The notes below the pieces were generated by a model. The model worked only from the letters and a program-made list of their open reading frames with translations. It made no database searches and was not told the DNA's origin. The position numbers and the translations under genes were made by a program. DNA of 64,000 nucleotides from the NCBI GenBank assembly GCA_964057225.1, contig OZ059897.1, positions 10,664,001-10,728,000 on the forward strand, read 5' to 3'. Shown here piece by piece: positions 22,701 to 31,700 of the stretch (position 1 is its first letter; each line of letters opens with the position of its first letter). The stretch is from Auanema rhodensis (Eukaryota > Nematoda > Chromadorea > Rhabditida > Rhabditidae).

Positions 22701-24208
22701 ACCCGATTGCGTTCGCTAGTAGAAAGTTGACTCCAGCGGAACGGAAATATCCTCCTATTGAAGTTGAAGCACTCGGTTTAGTCTTTGCTCTTCAACAATT
22801 CCGTACCTATGTATTAGGAGTACCTACCACAGTTATCACAGATCACCGACCATTAACCAGTTTAATGTCGCGTAAAGATCTCATAGGTAGATTAGCCAAG
22901 TATCAACTAATGATACAAGATTTCAACATAAAGATTGAATATCGTCCTGGCAAATTAAACAGTGTCTGTGATGCTCTCTCCAGGTATATAGGAAACGAAG
23001 CAAATGACAGTCGTCCTACTAAACCAAAGGACAAAGTAAAACCTGTTGATGCTTTTATTGCTCATATCACAACTATTTCTTCTATTGACCAACTAAATTG
23101 TGAAGAAATACGGAAAGTTCAAGCTGGAGTTCCCTGGATTCGCGAAGCACTTTCTCAAATTAATAATGATAACTGTCCGGCTAATATATCAGACCGGTAT
23201 GAAGAACGAGAAGGCATATTACATGCAAAACAAGCGAAAAATTATTTAAAACCATCTATTATTTTGCCTCGAAACGACAAAATAACTGATGTTGTCATCA
23301 AATTTTTTCACGAAGATTCCAAAATTGGTGCACACCTAGGTATTAATAAAACTACTGATGCGATTCGACGACGATTCTTTTGGACTAATATGGTTTTACA
23401 AATAACTGAATTTATTAATCGTTGTACAAAATGTGCAAGTAGGAAATCTAACCCACAACAATCGTATATTCAACCTATGGGAAGATTTGTTATACCCGAA
23501 AAGCCATTTGATCGTATTCATGTAGATATACTAGGTCCTTTACCTCGCACTAATGATGGACATCGATACATCTTGAGTATTCAAGACGCTTTTAGTAAAT
23601 GGGGAACAACTTGCCCATTAATAACACAAACGGCTACTGAAATCACAGAAGCGTTTGTAATTAGATTTGTTTTCATATATGGACCACCAATGAGTATGAT
23701 AACCGATAATGGTAGTAGCTTTTTGTCATCTGAATTTCAAGCTATGTGTAAACAATTTGGAATTAAACACACTACTACGCTACCATATCATAAAAATGCT
23801 AATGGACAAGTTGAGAGACTTCATAGAACTTTGGAAGAAGCTCTCTCTTCATTCGTGAATGAACAACAAACTAACTGGGATATACACCTACCCAAAGTTA
23901 TGTTTGCGATCAATACGTTACCAAACTCATCAACATCTATTAGTCCATATGTTGTATTATTTGGTCGGGATGCAAGACTTCCTATTGACCATCAATTGCC
24001 TGGAAATAATCTTCAAACTGAAGAACCAGCCAATCCTACAGAAGATTTTGTCAATAGATCGCTAATACAAAATGAAAGCACATCTAATATAGTAAAAGAT
24101 AGAATTGAAACATGCACAAAGAAGAATGAACAACGGTACAATACACGAAATAGAACACAAAATAAAGAATTTAGTATTTTAGTATTAGTATTTAGTATTT
24201 TTTTATGA
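16778..24208 (+). CDS. Gag-Env-like-Pro-RT-RNaseH-IN polyprotein, C-terminally truncated
   Basis: One frame of 2476 codons. The first codon here is TTG; the frame stays open upstream to 16631, and the first internal ATG is codon 59, so the true start is unknown. Residues 1-370 are Gag-like with an Asn/Arg-rich basic tail and no CCHC knuckle. Residues 378-400 form a signal-peptide-like stretch, followed by a Cys-rich ectodomain with several N-X-S/T sites, a furin-type RNKR at 661-664, a membrane anchor at about 1266-1292 and PTAP at 1308-1311. Protease has DSGA (D1374), RT has YLDD (1805-1808), RNase H has D1954/E1997/D2022. Integrase has H2178/H2186/C2216/C2219 and D2250/D2310/E2346 (DD35E). 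After residue 2464 the true C-terminus, with its GPY/F module, is replaced by 12 filler-encoded residues. Named by family motifs. Confidence 0.93.
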   Translation: MREEGDSSSSSHSSSLTIRTRSKSRKAITEETPRAPTIVRNRSPSRWAAAITKAFERKMTPTSPSPNSNVAPPSRNMATILNCHLCPRYDGSRSFRSFVESLNRFFNVMNLSLPERLLILPLLLESNETALSLYNSIPSGIRTNGPWIVLMDQLTELLAPKTDKNFTIALIHRVQQGDKSVLDFSMELERMASTIMSPMDPEREPMLKTAFLNGLKEELGIAVLTKNPATYEQAKKLARFEEGVRNSFMKRNEDTSTLKELINALQHKLSFSEERERSRNNNNNKNYKNNKKNNNWTQHNNGSNDYERERERPSAVRYYNNNSQNGKMNRRPNPGNRPFANGRNANSSSWNPRPSSPRRQRPSANGNGNSRVYSVATPFMPPVTLCLTLLALSCLPFGSAKYQICAQSEGGILVTPPVVTGCHKAEIEKAHSVEVEIYLPKAEIESWEAWKCYVKKYKSCVRDFMFLRDRNTTFSHIETVDKKDCVRAHRNRMWNDKIMNAQQHSVFETPLNEHNPTRSWSTEECVEIEQFVLKRGIITRLKEDHIVSDLFINTDNCKGNEGFCATGESAVIWQPPIPSVVCHYQKLGPFSAMLGDHILLVHSIESAFVLQNHSTSAHVQSCFEFAVFESSSEAIIRFTAYPRVYNLLDLSNTLLNADRRRNKRNALPQKHRSFSDDYLFVNAKSQPYAFPFLRPTFIFGSASITKFYAKYMRYAATSSYESLLQFAIDNPLFIDTIVSLGLTKDHITNWAKSNNFKDPNLLILQCMGIEEIKLATRQMINSMKLDDLITQVARRIEVPRLKRSLMKSTTSIEDFFRGMAHAVVYQATILDGTQTVPSIEQLARALYPSILPRSGNMNQSEIIATAQGMLFMIQQQSGKEQISRDMQVSRQQKADATVRNNQEQDLAIISKLPDYHNLYTKNSTAYYGFPPQSIEYPQENPKFNKTEVLEFISWVKTQITTDKNMVQHTTVTPITSTKTTIRSLTTPTPNAYERGRELYVAEVYDNVLHKSEHKTKTIIDNKLNYGFEKARLSIIDEFHQQFHTICKSQMETVKSWQAILRIHPTIGVRAMLQRDDIVARFVGRNVLKITTCQEIEPHFIYRNHSYNDKCYAETPVLTHNKQLFFAPIDSYDLSTEGHEINCEHKETEIWYENGTWRDYKGDTHKVDSIHSEKHDHYAELSKLRFTGRNLFENSTEKSLALSIGLTYGYSLSTSPHHDLLRIISRSRDWPQISSFILKGSKLIRDARKIVFSNWDLFIDFCIGSIERTLITIGCITLILCLMIALYFTIKCYLSPTSMLKINHIMLSPTAPPLEGDEIHETVSDELMRSYFPTIITYIPLAIPFVCHTTTKKNGHLLPFVHIDIEGRGLLALWDSGATVSYIPFSTLAYIGRQYFTKYSKSASTANGSEFRFVGKCKLDVGIAGYQVEHEFLISEDNDCPGQMLLGTDFMRTLEEREIFTTLKLCKGKLIVGNMETPLVKSGCFAYKTTTKTVNIISLSTVTVPPHSTSHISLQTGPELDFDQYALLKSSIGPISIPDAAIGPFPITMVVSNNSSKPIKINKNDHIGSGLIASKEIMNDYVPPEADWEDKLPTFPQHLLDDLNFNSCTLSHKMKKNLITIIKENQTAFFNHDHNIGLFCGPVEHAIPIRSDMDFPKSRSYRVPLGKQEEVERQVKEMLSQGIIENSTATFTSPVVLVKKKDNSFRFVTDFRALNSVTKKQTYSIPHIPDIIDLAAGAQFFSNFDLISGFFQIPLKRSDRHLTAFTTPSGTYQYCRMPMGLCGAPHTFQSAVRYLQSLVRCKLFVYLDDLLIISNSADEHLRDIQEVLKKVTELGLKIKLSKCCFAATEVKFLGFIIGRNGVKPDPAKIQAVSEFPNPSTVTAVRSFLGMTNYFRRFIQNYAGIAEPLYKLTHKDTPFEWKSEHADAFKTLKTLLCTAPVLKPPKADQPFVIESDGSMIAVGAVLLQSAEKNSPLHPIAFASRKLTPAERKYPPIEVEALGLVFALQQFRTYVLGVPTTVITDHRPLTSLMSRKDLIGRLAKYQLMIQDFNIKIEYRPGKLNSVCDALSRYIGNEANDSRPTKPKDKVKPVDAFIAHITTISSIDQLNCEEIRKVQAGVPWIREALSQINNDNCPANISDRYEEREGILHAKQAKNYLKPSIILPRNDKITDVVIKFFHEDSKIGAHLGINKTTDAIRRRFFWTNMVLQITEFINRCTKCASRKSNPQQSYIQPMGRFVIPEKPFDRIHVDILGPLPRTNDGHRYILSIQDAFSKWGTTCPLITQTATEITEAFVIRFVFIYGPPMSMITDNGSSFLSSEFQAMCKQFGIKHTTTLPYHKNANGQVERLHRTLEEALSSFVNEQQTNWDIHLPKVMFAINTLPNSSTSISPYVVLFGRDARLPIDHQLPGNNLQTEEPANPTEDFVNRSLIQNESTSNIVKDRIETCTKKNEQRYNTRNRTQNKEFSILVLVFSIFL

Positions 24209-24210
24209 AG
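24170..24210 (+). other. Filler at the deletion junction of element 1
   Basis: About 41 bp of repeated TTTAGTATT-like words join the integrase frame to position 230 of the LTR. The filler is absent from element 2. It looks like templated insertion at a repaired break. Confidence 0.75.
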
Positions 24211-24362
24211 TATTTTCTTGTTATCTGATAATGAATCCTTTTCTCTTTGAGTATTTGTCTTAATAAGGAAATCGGGGCTTTCGGGTCTGCCTACCTAAGG
24301 AACAAGGTAGAAGTACATATATCTTCCGACCATGAAAAGACGGGAAGAAACGATATGTAACG
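24211..24362 (+). repeat. 3' LTR remnant of element 1
   Basis: The last 152 bp of the 381-bp LTR, matching 15474-15625 with one difference (GGGGCTTTC for GGGGCGTTC). Confidence 0.93.
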
Positions 24363-24366
24363 ACAT
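24363..24366 (+). other. Target-site duplication of element 1, right copy
   Basis: ACAT directly follows the 3' LTR end, after which the array spacer resumes. Confidence 0.85.
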
Positions 24367-24837
24367 CTTTCAATTTTTGGTCATTGATTAGAATTTTCAT
24401 GTTGTCACACAGAAATTGAAGAATCTTAGTTCATTTCAGTAACAATGAACACACTAACTTTGTTAAGTTGTTGTAATATCGGCCCAAGTAGTATAGTGGT
24501 TAGTACTCCACGTTGTGGCCGTGGCGACACAGGTTCGATTCCTGTCTTGGGCATTTTTTGTTTTGAAATTTAAATGCTATAAACATATTGCTTGCTTGTC
24601 ATCTTAGATTTCTTCAATTTGAATACTTATTCAAGTTATAACAATTTTTGATTTAATCACGTTCAATAAACTGTATTGTTTTCAAAAATAAAGACATCTT
24701 TCAATTTCTGGTCATTGAATTAGAATTTTCATGTTGTCACACAGAAATTGAAGAATCTTAGTTCATTTCAGTAACAATGAACACACTAACTTTGTTAAGT
24801 TGTTGTAATATCGGCCCAAGTAGTATAGTGGTTAGTA
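24367..24837 (+). repeat. tRNA-His array fragment between the two LTR elements
   Basis: This is a short island of the same array: the end of one unit spacer, one complete tRNA-His copy, one complete spacer and the first part of a second tRNA gene that element 2 interrupts. It separates the two convergent retroelements. Confidence 0.97.
24482..24553 (+). tRNA. tRNA-His(GTG), consensus copy between LTR elements
   Basis: Consensus body; the only intact tRNA between the two retroelements. Confidence 0.97.
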
Positions 24838-24841
24838 CTCC
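24814..24841 (+). pseudogene. tRNA-His 5' part, split by element 2
   Basis: Positions 1-28 of a consensus tRNA end in the CTCC target site, directly followed by the element 2 LTR. The remaining 44 nt resume at 34934. The anticodon arm is cut, so no tRNA can be made from this locus. Confidence 0.93.
24838..24841 (+). other. Target-site duplication of element 2, left copy
   Basis: CTCC, tRNA positions 25-28, repeated at 34930-34933. Confidence 0.85.
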
Positions 24842-25222
24842 CGTTACATATTGTTTCTTCCCGTCTTTTCATGGTCGGAAGATATATGTACTTCTACCTT
24901 GTTCCTTAGGTAGGCAGACCCGAACGCCCCGATTTCCTTATTAAGACAAATACTCAAAGAGAAAAGGATTCATTATCAGATAACAAGAAAATACAATATA
25001 AGAATTACATTAAGAAAGAATATAAAGAGATATAATAAAGTATTAAATAGAGTATATATATAGATGATATAGAGATGAGACTCACATGACTATAAGACAA
25101 CCTATCTGGGTTAGGCCAGAAGCAAGAGTGCCATGTGTGTCCCATGTTGTGGGCGGGGCTTGTTCAGGCTCCCGCTATTTGAATAGCGCGCACATGTTTA
25201 CCATGTGCTTGCAGATGTGACA
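24842..25222 (-). repeat. 3' LTR of element 2
   Basis: 381 bp, differing from the 5' LTR at three positions by eye (TTCCCGTC/TTTCCGTC, CAATATAAG/CAATAAAAG, ACCTATC/ACCAATC). Confidence 0.96.
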
Positions 25223-25234
25223 TCCCCCCACTTT
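25223..25234 (-). other. Polypurine tract of element 2
   Basis: On the minus strand AAAGTGGGGGGA abuts the 3' LTR, as expected for the plus-strand primer. Element 1 has lost this site. Confidence 0.85.
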
Positions 25235-25736
25235 AAAAAGTTGAACGTCCTCGTTCAAAAACAAAATAAATTAATTCAATTTTTAAGATAGTTGGATGTT
25301 GGAAAAAAAATCATGGTGTAGTGGATAAAAAAATGTATACAATACGATTTGAAAGTTTAGCTATTGTCTCTTCAAGTTTGTTGAATTCGAAATGTAGTAT
25401 CGAGTAGATTCTATTCCATTCACTTGCAAACGAGAGCTTTGCTTCTAAACCATTCGACTGTGATATAGTCGTTCATTTTCTCGAGTTCTACAGGTACGGT
25501 GTTACCCTGAGAATAGGTCGAGCCCGTTCTGTACAAAAAAATGAAAACTCGTTTAACCCGTATGACTAATGTCCATAAGGTGAATACAAGTAATGATTAT
25601 GCATAAAAAAATAGCAAGATTCACAAGAGAATGTTGAAAAATCTACTCAATGAGAGTTGGAGTAATAAAACAAAACCTTGTAAAACAATAGCAGACTTTT
25701 CAGAGAAAATCAATCAACAACAAAGAAGTGTTACAA
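25235..25736 (-). other. 3' untranslated stretch of element 2
   Basis: About 500 bp between the polyprotein stop and the PPT, AT-rich. I see no frame or structure of note. Confidence 0.6.
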
Positions 25737-28700
25737 TCAGAAATGGCACAAAATAAAAAAAAATAAAAATTTCAACAATTTGATTTTGTTAAAAAAAAAA
25801 CTACCTTCAAGAAATTGTGATAACCGGAATAGATGTGGTCCGTTGGTAAGGTTTGACGAAGTCCTTGTGTACTCTTCTGCTTTTTCCTTTATCTGTTTGA
25901 ACCACGACGAAAGATCTTTGAAGACTAAATAAGGCCCTTCGAATGAAGGTGTTAGTTTGTTTCGAGTAGAATTCACTTTTATCATAACTAAGTCATCAAC
26001 CTGAATTTCTTTATTTTGTGTTCTATTTCGTGTATTGTACCGTTGTTCATTCTTCTTTGTGCATGTTTCAATTCTATCTTTTACTATATTAGATGTGCTT
26101 TCATTTTGTATTAGCGATCTATTGACAAAATCTTCTGTAGGATTGGCTGGTTCTTCAGTTTGAAGATTATTTCCAGGCAATTGATGGTCAATAGGAAGTC
26201 TTGCATCCCGACCAAATAATACAACATATGGACTAATAGATGTTGATGAGTTTGGTAACGTATTGATCGCAAACATAACTTTGGGTAGGTGTATATCCCA
26301 GTTAGTTTGTTGTTCATTCACGAATGAAGAGAGAGCTTCTTCCAAAGTTCTATGAAGTCTCTCAACTTGTCCATTAGCATTTTTATGATATGGTAGCGTA
26401 GTAGTGTGTTTAATTCCAAATTGTTTACACATAGCTTGAAATTCAGATGACAAAAAGCTACTACCATTATCGGTTATCATACTCATTGGTGGTCCATATA
26501 TGAAAACAAATCTAATTACAAACGCTTCTGTGATTTCAGTAGCCGTTTGTGTTATTAATGGGCAAGTTGTTCCCCATTTACTAAAAGCGTCTTGAATACT
26601 CAAGATGTATCGATGTCCATCATTAGTGCGAGGTAAAGGACCTAGTATATCTACATGAATACGATCAAATGGCTTTTCGGGTATAACAAATCTTCCCATA
26701 GGTTGAATATACGATTGTTGTGGGTTAGATTTCCTACTTGCACATTTTGTACAACGATTAATAAATTCAGTTATTTGTAAAACCATATTAGTCCAAAAGA
26801 ATCGTCGTCGAATCGCATCAGTAGTTTTATTAATACCTAGGTGTGCACCAATTTTGGAATCTTCGTGAAAAAATTTGATGACAACATCAGTTATTTTGTC
26901 GTTTCGAGGCAAAATAATAGATGGTTTTAAATAATTTTTCGCTTGTTTTGCATGTAATATGCCTTCTCGTTCTTCATACCGGTCTGATATATTAGCCGGA
27001 CAGTTATCATTATTAATTTGAGAAAGTGCTTCGCGAATCCAGGGAACTCCAGCTTGAACTTTCCGTATTTCTTCACAATTTAGTTGGTCAATAGAAGAAA
27101 TAGTTGTGATATGAGCAATAAAAGCATCAACAGGTTTTACTTTGTCCTTTGGTTTAGTAGGACGACTGTCATTTGCTTCGTTTCCTATATACCTGGAGAG
27201 AGCATCACAGACACTGTTTAATTTGCCAGGACGATATTCAATCTTTATGTTGAAATCTTGTATCATTAGTTGATACTTGGCTAATCTACCTATGAGATCT
27301 TTACGCGACATTAAACTGGTTAATGGTCGGTGATCTGTGATAACTGTGGTAGGTACTCCTAATACATAGGTACGGAATTGTTGAAGAGCAAAGACTAAAC
27401 CGAGTGCTTCAACTTCAATAGGAGGATATTTCCGTTCCGCTGGAGTCAACTTTCTACTAGCGAACGCAATCGGGTGTAATGGAGAATTTTTCTCTGCTGA
27501 TTGCAATAAAACTGCTCCCACAGCGATCATACTGCCATCACTTTCTATAACAAAAGGTTGGTCTGCTTTAGGAGGTTTCAGTACAGGGGCAGTACACAGT
27601 AATGTTTTTAAAGTTTTAAATGCGTCTGCATGTTCCGATTTCCACTCAAAAGGAGTATCCTTATGTGTTAACTTATACAATGGCTCAGCTATTCCGGCAT
27701 AATTTTGAATAAACCGTCGAAAATAGTTAGTCATACCTAGAAAGGATCTGACAGCCGTAACTGTGCTTGGATTTGGAAATTCGGAAACAGCCTGTATTTT
27801 AGCAGGATCTGGTTTAACACCATTTCTACCTATTATAAAACCCAAAAACTTTACTTCAGTGGCTGCAAAGCAACATTTAGATAACTTAATTTTTAACCCT
27901 AGTTCAGTGACCTTTTTCAGCACTTCTTGTATATCTCTTAAATGTTCATCAGCTGAGTTCGAAATTATTAGCAAATCATCTAGATATACAAACAGTTTGC
28001 ATCTAACAAGAGATTGCAAGTATCGTACTGCGGATTGAAAAGTGTGTGGCGCTCCACACAATCCCATAGGCATTCGGCAATACTGATAGGTACCTGATGG
28101 AGTGGTAAAAGCAGTTAGGTGTCTATCTGAGCGTTTCAACGGTATTTGGAAGAAACCAGAAATGAGATCAAAATTCGAAAAGAACTGAGCTCCAGCCGCT
28201 AAGTCTATGATATCAGGAATGTGTGGGATGCTGTATGTTTGTTTCTTAGTAACACTATTCAATGCTCTAAAGTCAGTTACGAACCGGAAAGAATTATCTT
28301 TCTTTTTCACAAGAACAACTGGACTAGTGAAAGTAGCCGTCGAATTTTCGATTATACCTTGCGACAACATTTCTTTCACTTGCCGTTCTACTTCTTCTTG
28401 CTTACCCAATGGTACTCTGTAAGATCTACTTTTTGGGAAATCCATATCGGATCTTATAGGAATGGCATGTTCTACTGGTCCGCAAAAGAGACCAATATTA
28501 TGATCATGGTTGAAAAATGCCGTTTGGTTTTCCTTAATGATTGTGATCAGATTTTTCTTCATTTTATGGGACAGAGTGCAAGAATTGAAGTTCAAATCAT
28601 CCAAAAGATGCTGAGGAAAAGTTGGTAACTTATCTTCCCAATCAGCTTCAGGTGGAACATAATCGTTCATAATTTCTTTAGATGCTATAAGTCCTGAACC

Positions 28701-31700
28701 AATGTGGTCATTTTTATTAATTTTAATTGGCTTTGAAGAATTGTTTGATACTACCATAGTAATAGGAAAAGGTCCTATGGCGGCATCTGGAATTGAGATA
28801 GGACCTATGCTAGATTTTAAAAGAGCATATTGATCAAAATCTAATTCTGGTCCTGTTTGCAAAGATATGTGGGAGGTACTATGTGGTGGAACTGTTACTG
28901 TGGACAAACTTATGATATTTACTGTTTTAGTTGTGGTTTTATATGCAAAACAACCAGATTTTACTAAGGGTGTTTCCATATTACCAACAATCAACTTTCC
29001 TTTACATAGTTTTAATGTAGTAAATATCTCTCTTTCTTCCAACGTACGCATAAAATCAGTACCAAGTAACATTTGTCCTGGACAGTCATTGTCTTCAGAT
29101 ATTAAAAATTCGTGTTCCACTTGGTAACCTGCTATACCCACATCTAACTTGCATTTTCCCACAAAGCGAAACTCTGATCCATTTGCAGTGGATGCAGATT
29201 TAGAATATTTTGTAAAATATTGTCTTCCAATATATGCCAATGTGGAGAACGGAATATATGAGACAGTAGCTCCAGAATCCCATAATGCTAACAGTCCTCT
29301 ACCTTCAATGTCAATATGAACAAACGGTAACAAGTGTCCATTTTTCTTTGTTGTTGTGTGACATACAAAAGGTATGGCTAAAGGAATGTAAGTTATGATG
29401 GTAGGAAAATAGCTCCGCATCAATTCATCACTAACTGTTTCATGAATCTCATCTCCCTCAAGTGGTGGAGCTGTTGGGCTCAACATGATATGGTTTATTT
29501 TTAACATAGAAGTAGGGGAGAGATAACATTTTATAGTGAAATATAATGCTATCATTAGACATAATATCAGAGTTATACAACCGATGGTAATGAGTGTTCG
29601 TTCAATTGAACCTATACAAAAGTCAATGAACAGATCCCAATTGGAGAAAACAATTTTCCTGGCATCTCTTATAAGTTTACTTCCTTTCAAGATGAAAGAG
29701 GAAATTTGAGGCCAATCACGTGAACGAGAAATTACGCGGAGAAGATCATGGTGAGGTGAAGTAGATAAACTATAACCATAAGTTAATCCAATAGATAGGG
29801 CTAAGGATTTTTCAGTCGAATTTTCAAACAAATTCCGCCCTGTGAATCGAAGTTTACTCAATTCAGCATAATGATCATGTTTTTCTGAATGAATACTATC
29901 TACTTTATGTGTGTCACCTTTATAATCTCTCCATGTTCCATTTTCATACCAAATCTCTGTCTCTTTGTGTTCACAATTGATCTCATGTCCTTCAGTGCTC
30001 AAATCGTAGCTATCGATAGGAGCAAAGAATAATTGTTTATTGTGTGTTAAAACAGGGGTCTCTGCATAACATTTATCATTGTAAGAATGATTACGATAAA
30101 TGAAATGTGGTTCTATTTCCTGACAAGTTGTTATTTTTAAAACATTTCTTCCAACAAATCGGGCAACGATATCATCCCGCTGAAGCATAGCTCTTACTCC
30201 TATTGTAGGATGTATACGTAATATAGCTTGCCAGCTTTTTACAGTTTCCATTTGAGATTTACAGATGGTATGAAACTGTTGATGAAATTCGTCAATTATG
30301 GAGAGACGCGCTTTCTCAAACCCATAATTCAACTTATTATCTATTATCGTTTTAGTTTTATGCTCTGATTTGTGGAGAACATTGTCATATACTTCTGCTA
30401 CATACAACTCTCGACCTCTCTCGTACGCATTAGGGGTAGGAGTTGTTAAACTACGAATTGTAGTTTTGGTGGCAGTTATTGGGGTTACAGTAGTATGCTG
30501 TACCATATTTTTATCAGTTGTGATTTGAGTTTTAACCCAACTTATGAATTCTAAAACTTCTGTTTTATTGAATTTAGGATTTTCTTGTGGGTATTCGATG
30601 GACTGTGGAGGAAATCCATAATATGCTGTACTATTCTTTGTATAAAGGTTGTGATAGTCAGGCAGCTTGGATATAATTGCTAAAACTTGCTCTTGGTTGT
30701 TTCTAACAGTAGCATCAGCTTTTTGTTGTCGACTGACTTGCATGTCACGAGATATTTGTTCTTTTCCCGATTGTTGTTGGATCATGAATAACATGCCTTG
30801 AGCAGTTGCAATAATTTCAGATTGATTCATATTTCCACTGCGTGCTAATATAGATGGATATAAGGCTCTGGCCAACTGTTCGATTGATGGAACTGTTTGT
30901 GTACCATCAAGAATTGTGGCTTGATATACTACTGCGTGAGCCATTCCTCGAAAGAAGTCTTCTATGGATGTTGTAGATTTCATCAACGATCTTTTTAACC
31001 GAGGAACTTCTATACGACGAGCTACTTGAGTGATAAGATCATCCAATTTCATGCTATTAATCACCTGTCTAGTAGCCAGTTTAATTTCCTCTATACCCAT
31101 ACATTGTAAAATCAAAAGATTGGGATCTTTGAAATTATTAGACTTTGCCCAGTTAGTTATGTGATCTTTTGTCAATCCTAAACTAACAATTGTGTCAATG
31201 AACAGTGGATTATCTATCGCGAATTGGAGCAAACTCTCATAAGATGATGTAGCTGCATATCTCATATATTTTGCGTAAAACTTAGTGATAGATGCAGATC
31301 CAAAAATGAAAGTAGGTCTTAGAAATGGAAACGCATATGGTTGGGATTTCGCATTAACAAAAAGATAATCATCACTGAAAGAGCGATGTTTTTGAGGTAA
31401 TGCATTACGTTTATTTCTGCGTCTATCAGCATTAAGCAAAGTATTGGAAAGATCAAGCAAATTATAAACACGGGGATATGCTGTGAATCGGATAATTGCC
31501 TCAAAGGATGATTCAAAAACAGCGAATTCGAAACAAGATTGAACGTGAGCGGATGTGGAATGATTTTGGAGAACAAAAGCGCTTTCAATAGAGTGAACTA
31601 GAAGAATATGATCACCCAACATGGCGGAGAAGGGGCCAAGTTTTTGATAGTGACAGACAACTGATGGGATAGGTGGTTGCCAGATAACTGCACTTTCACC

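Larger units (their letters stand above)
15245..24362 (+). mobile_element. LTR retroelement 1 (Ty3/gypsy-type, env-like), 3' truncated
   Basis: A full 381-bp 5' LTR begins TGTCACATCTGC and ends ATATGTAACG. A PBS follows directly, then a leader of about 1.15 kb, one long gag/env-like/pol frame and only the last 152 bp of the 3' LTR. Flanks ACAT on both sides give a 4-bp target duplication. Relative to element 2 about 1 kb is missing around the integrase end and 3' LTR, replaced by about 41 bp of filler. Since the TSD is intact, the loss came after or during integration. It is probably not mobile alone. Confidence 0.95.

Noticed and set aside
24211..24362. Solo LTR at the end of element 1
   Set aside because: It is only 152 bp, joined by filler to the integrase frame and shares the TSD with the 5' LTR, so it is the remnant 3' LTR.
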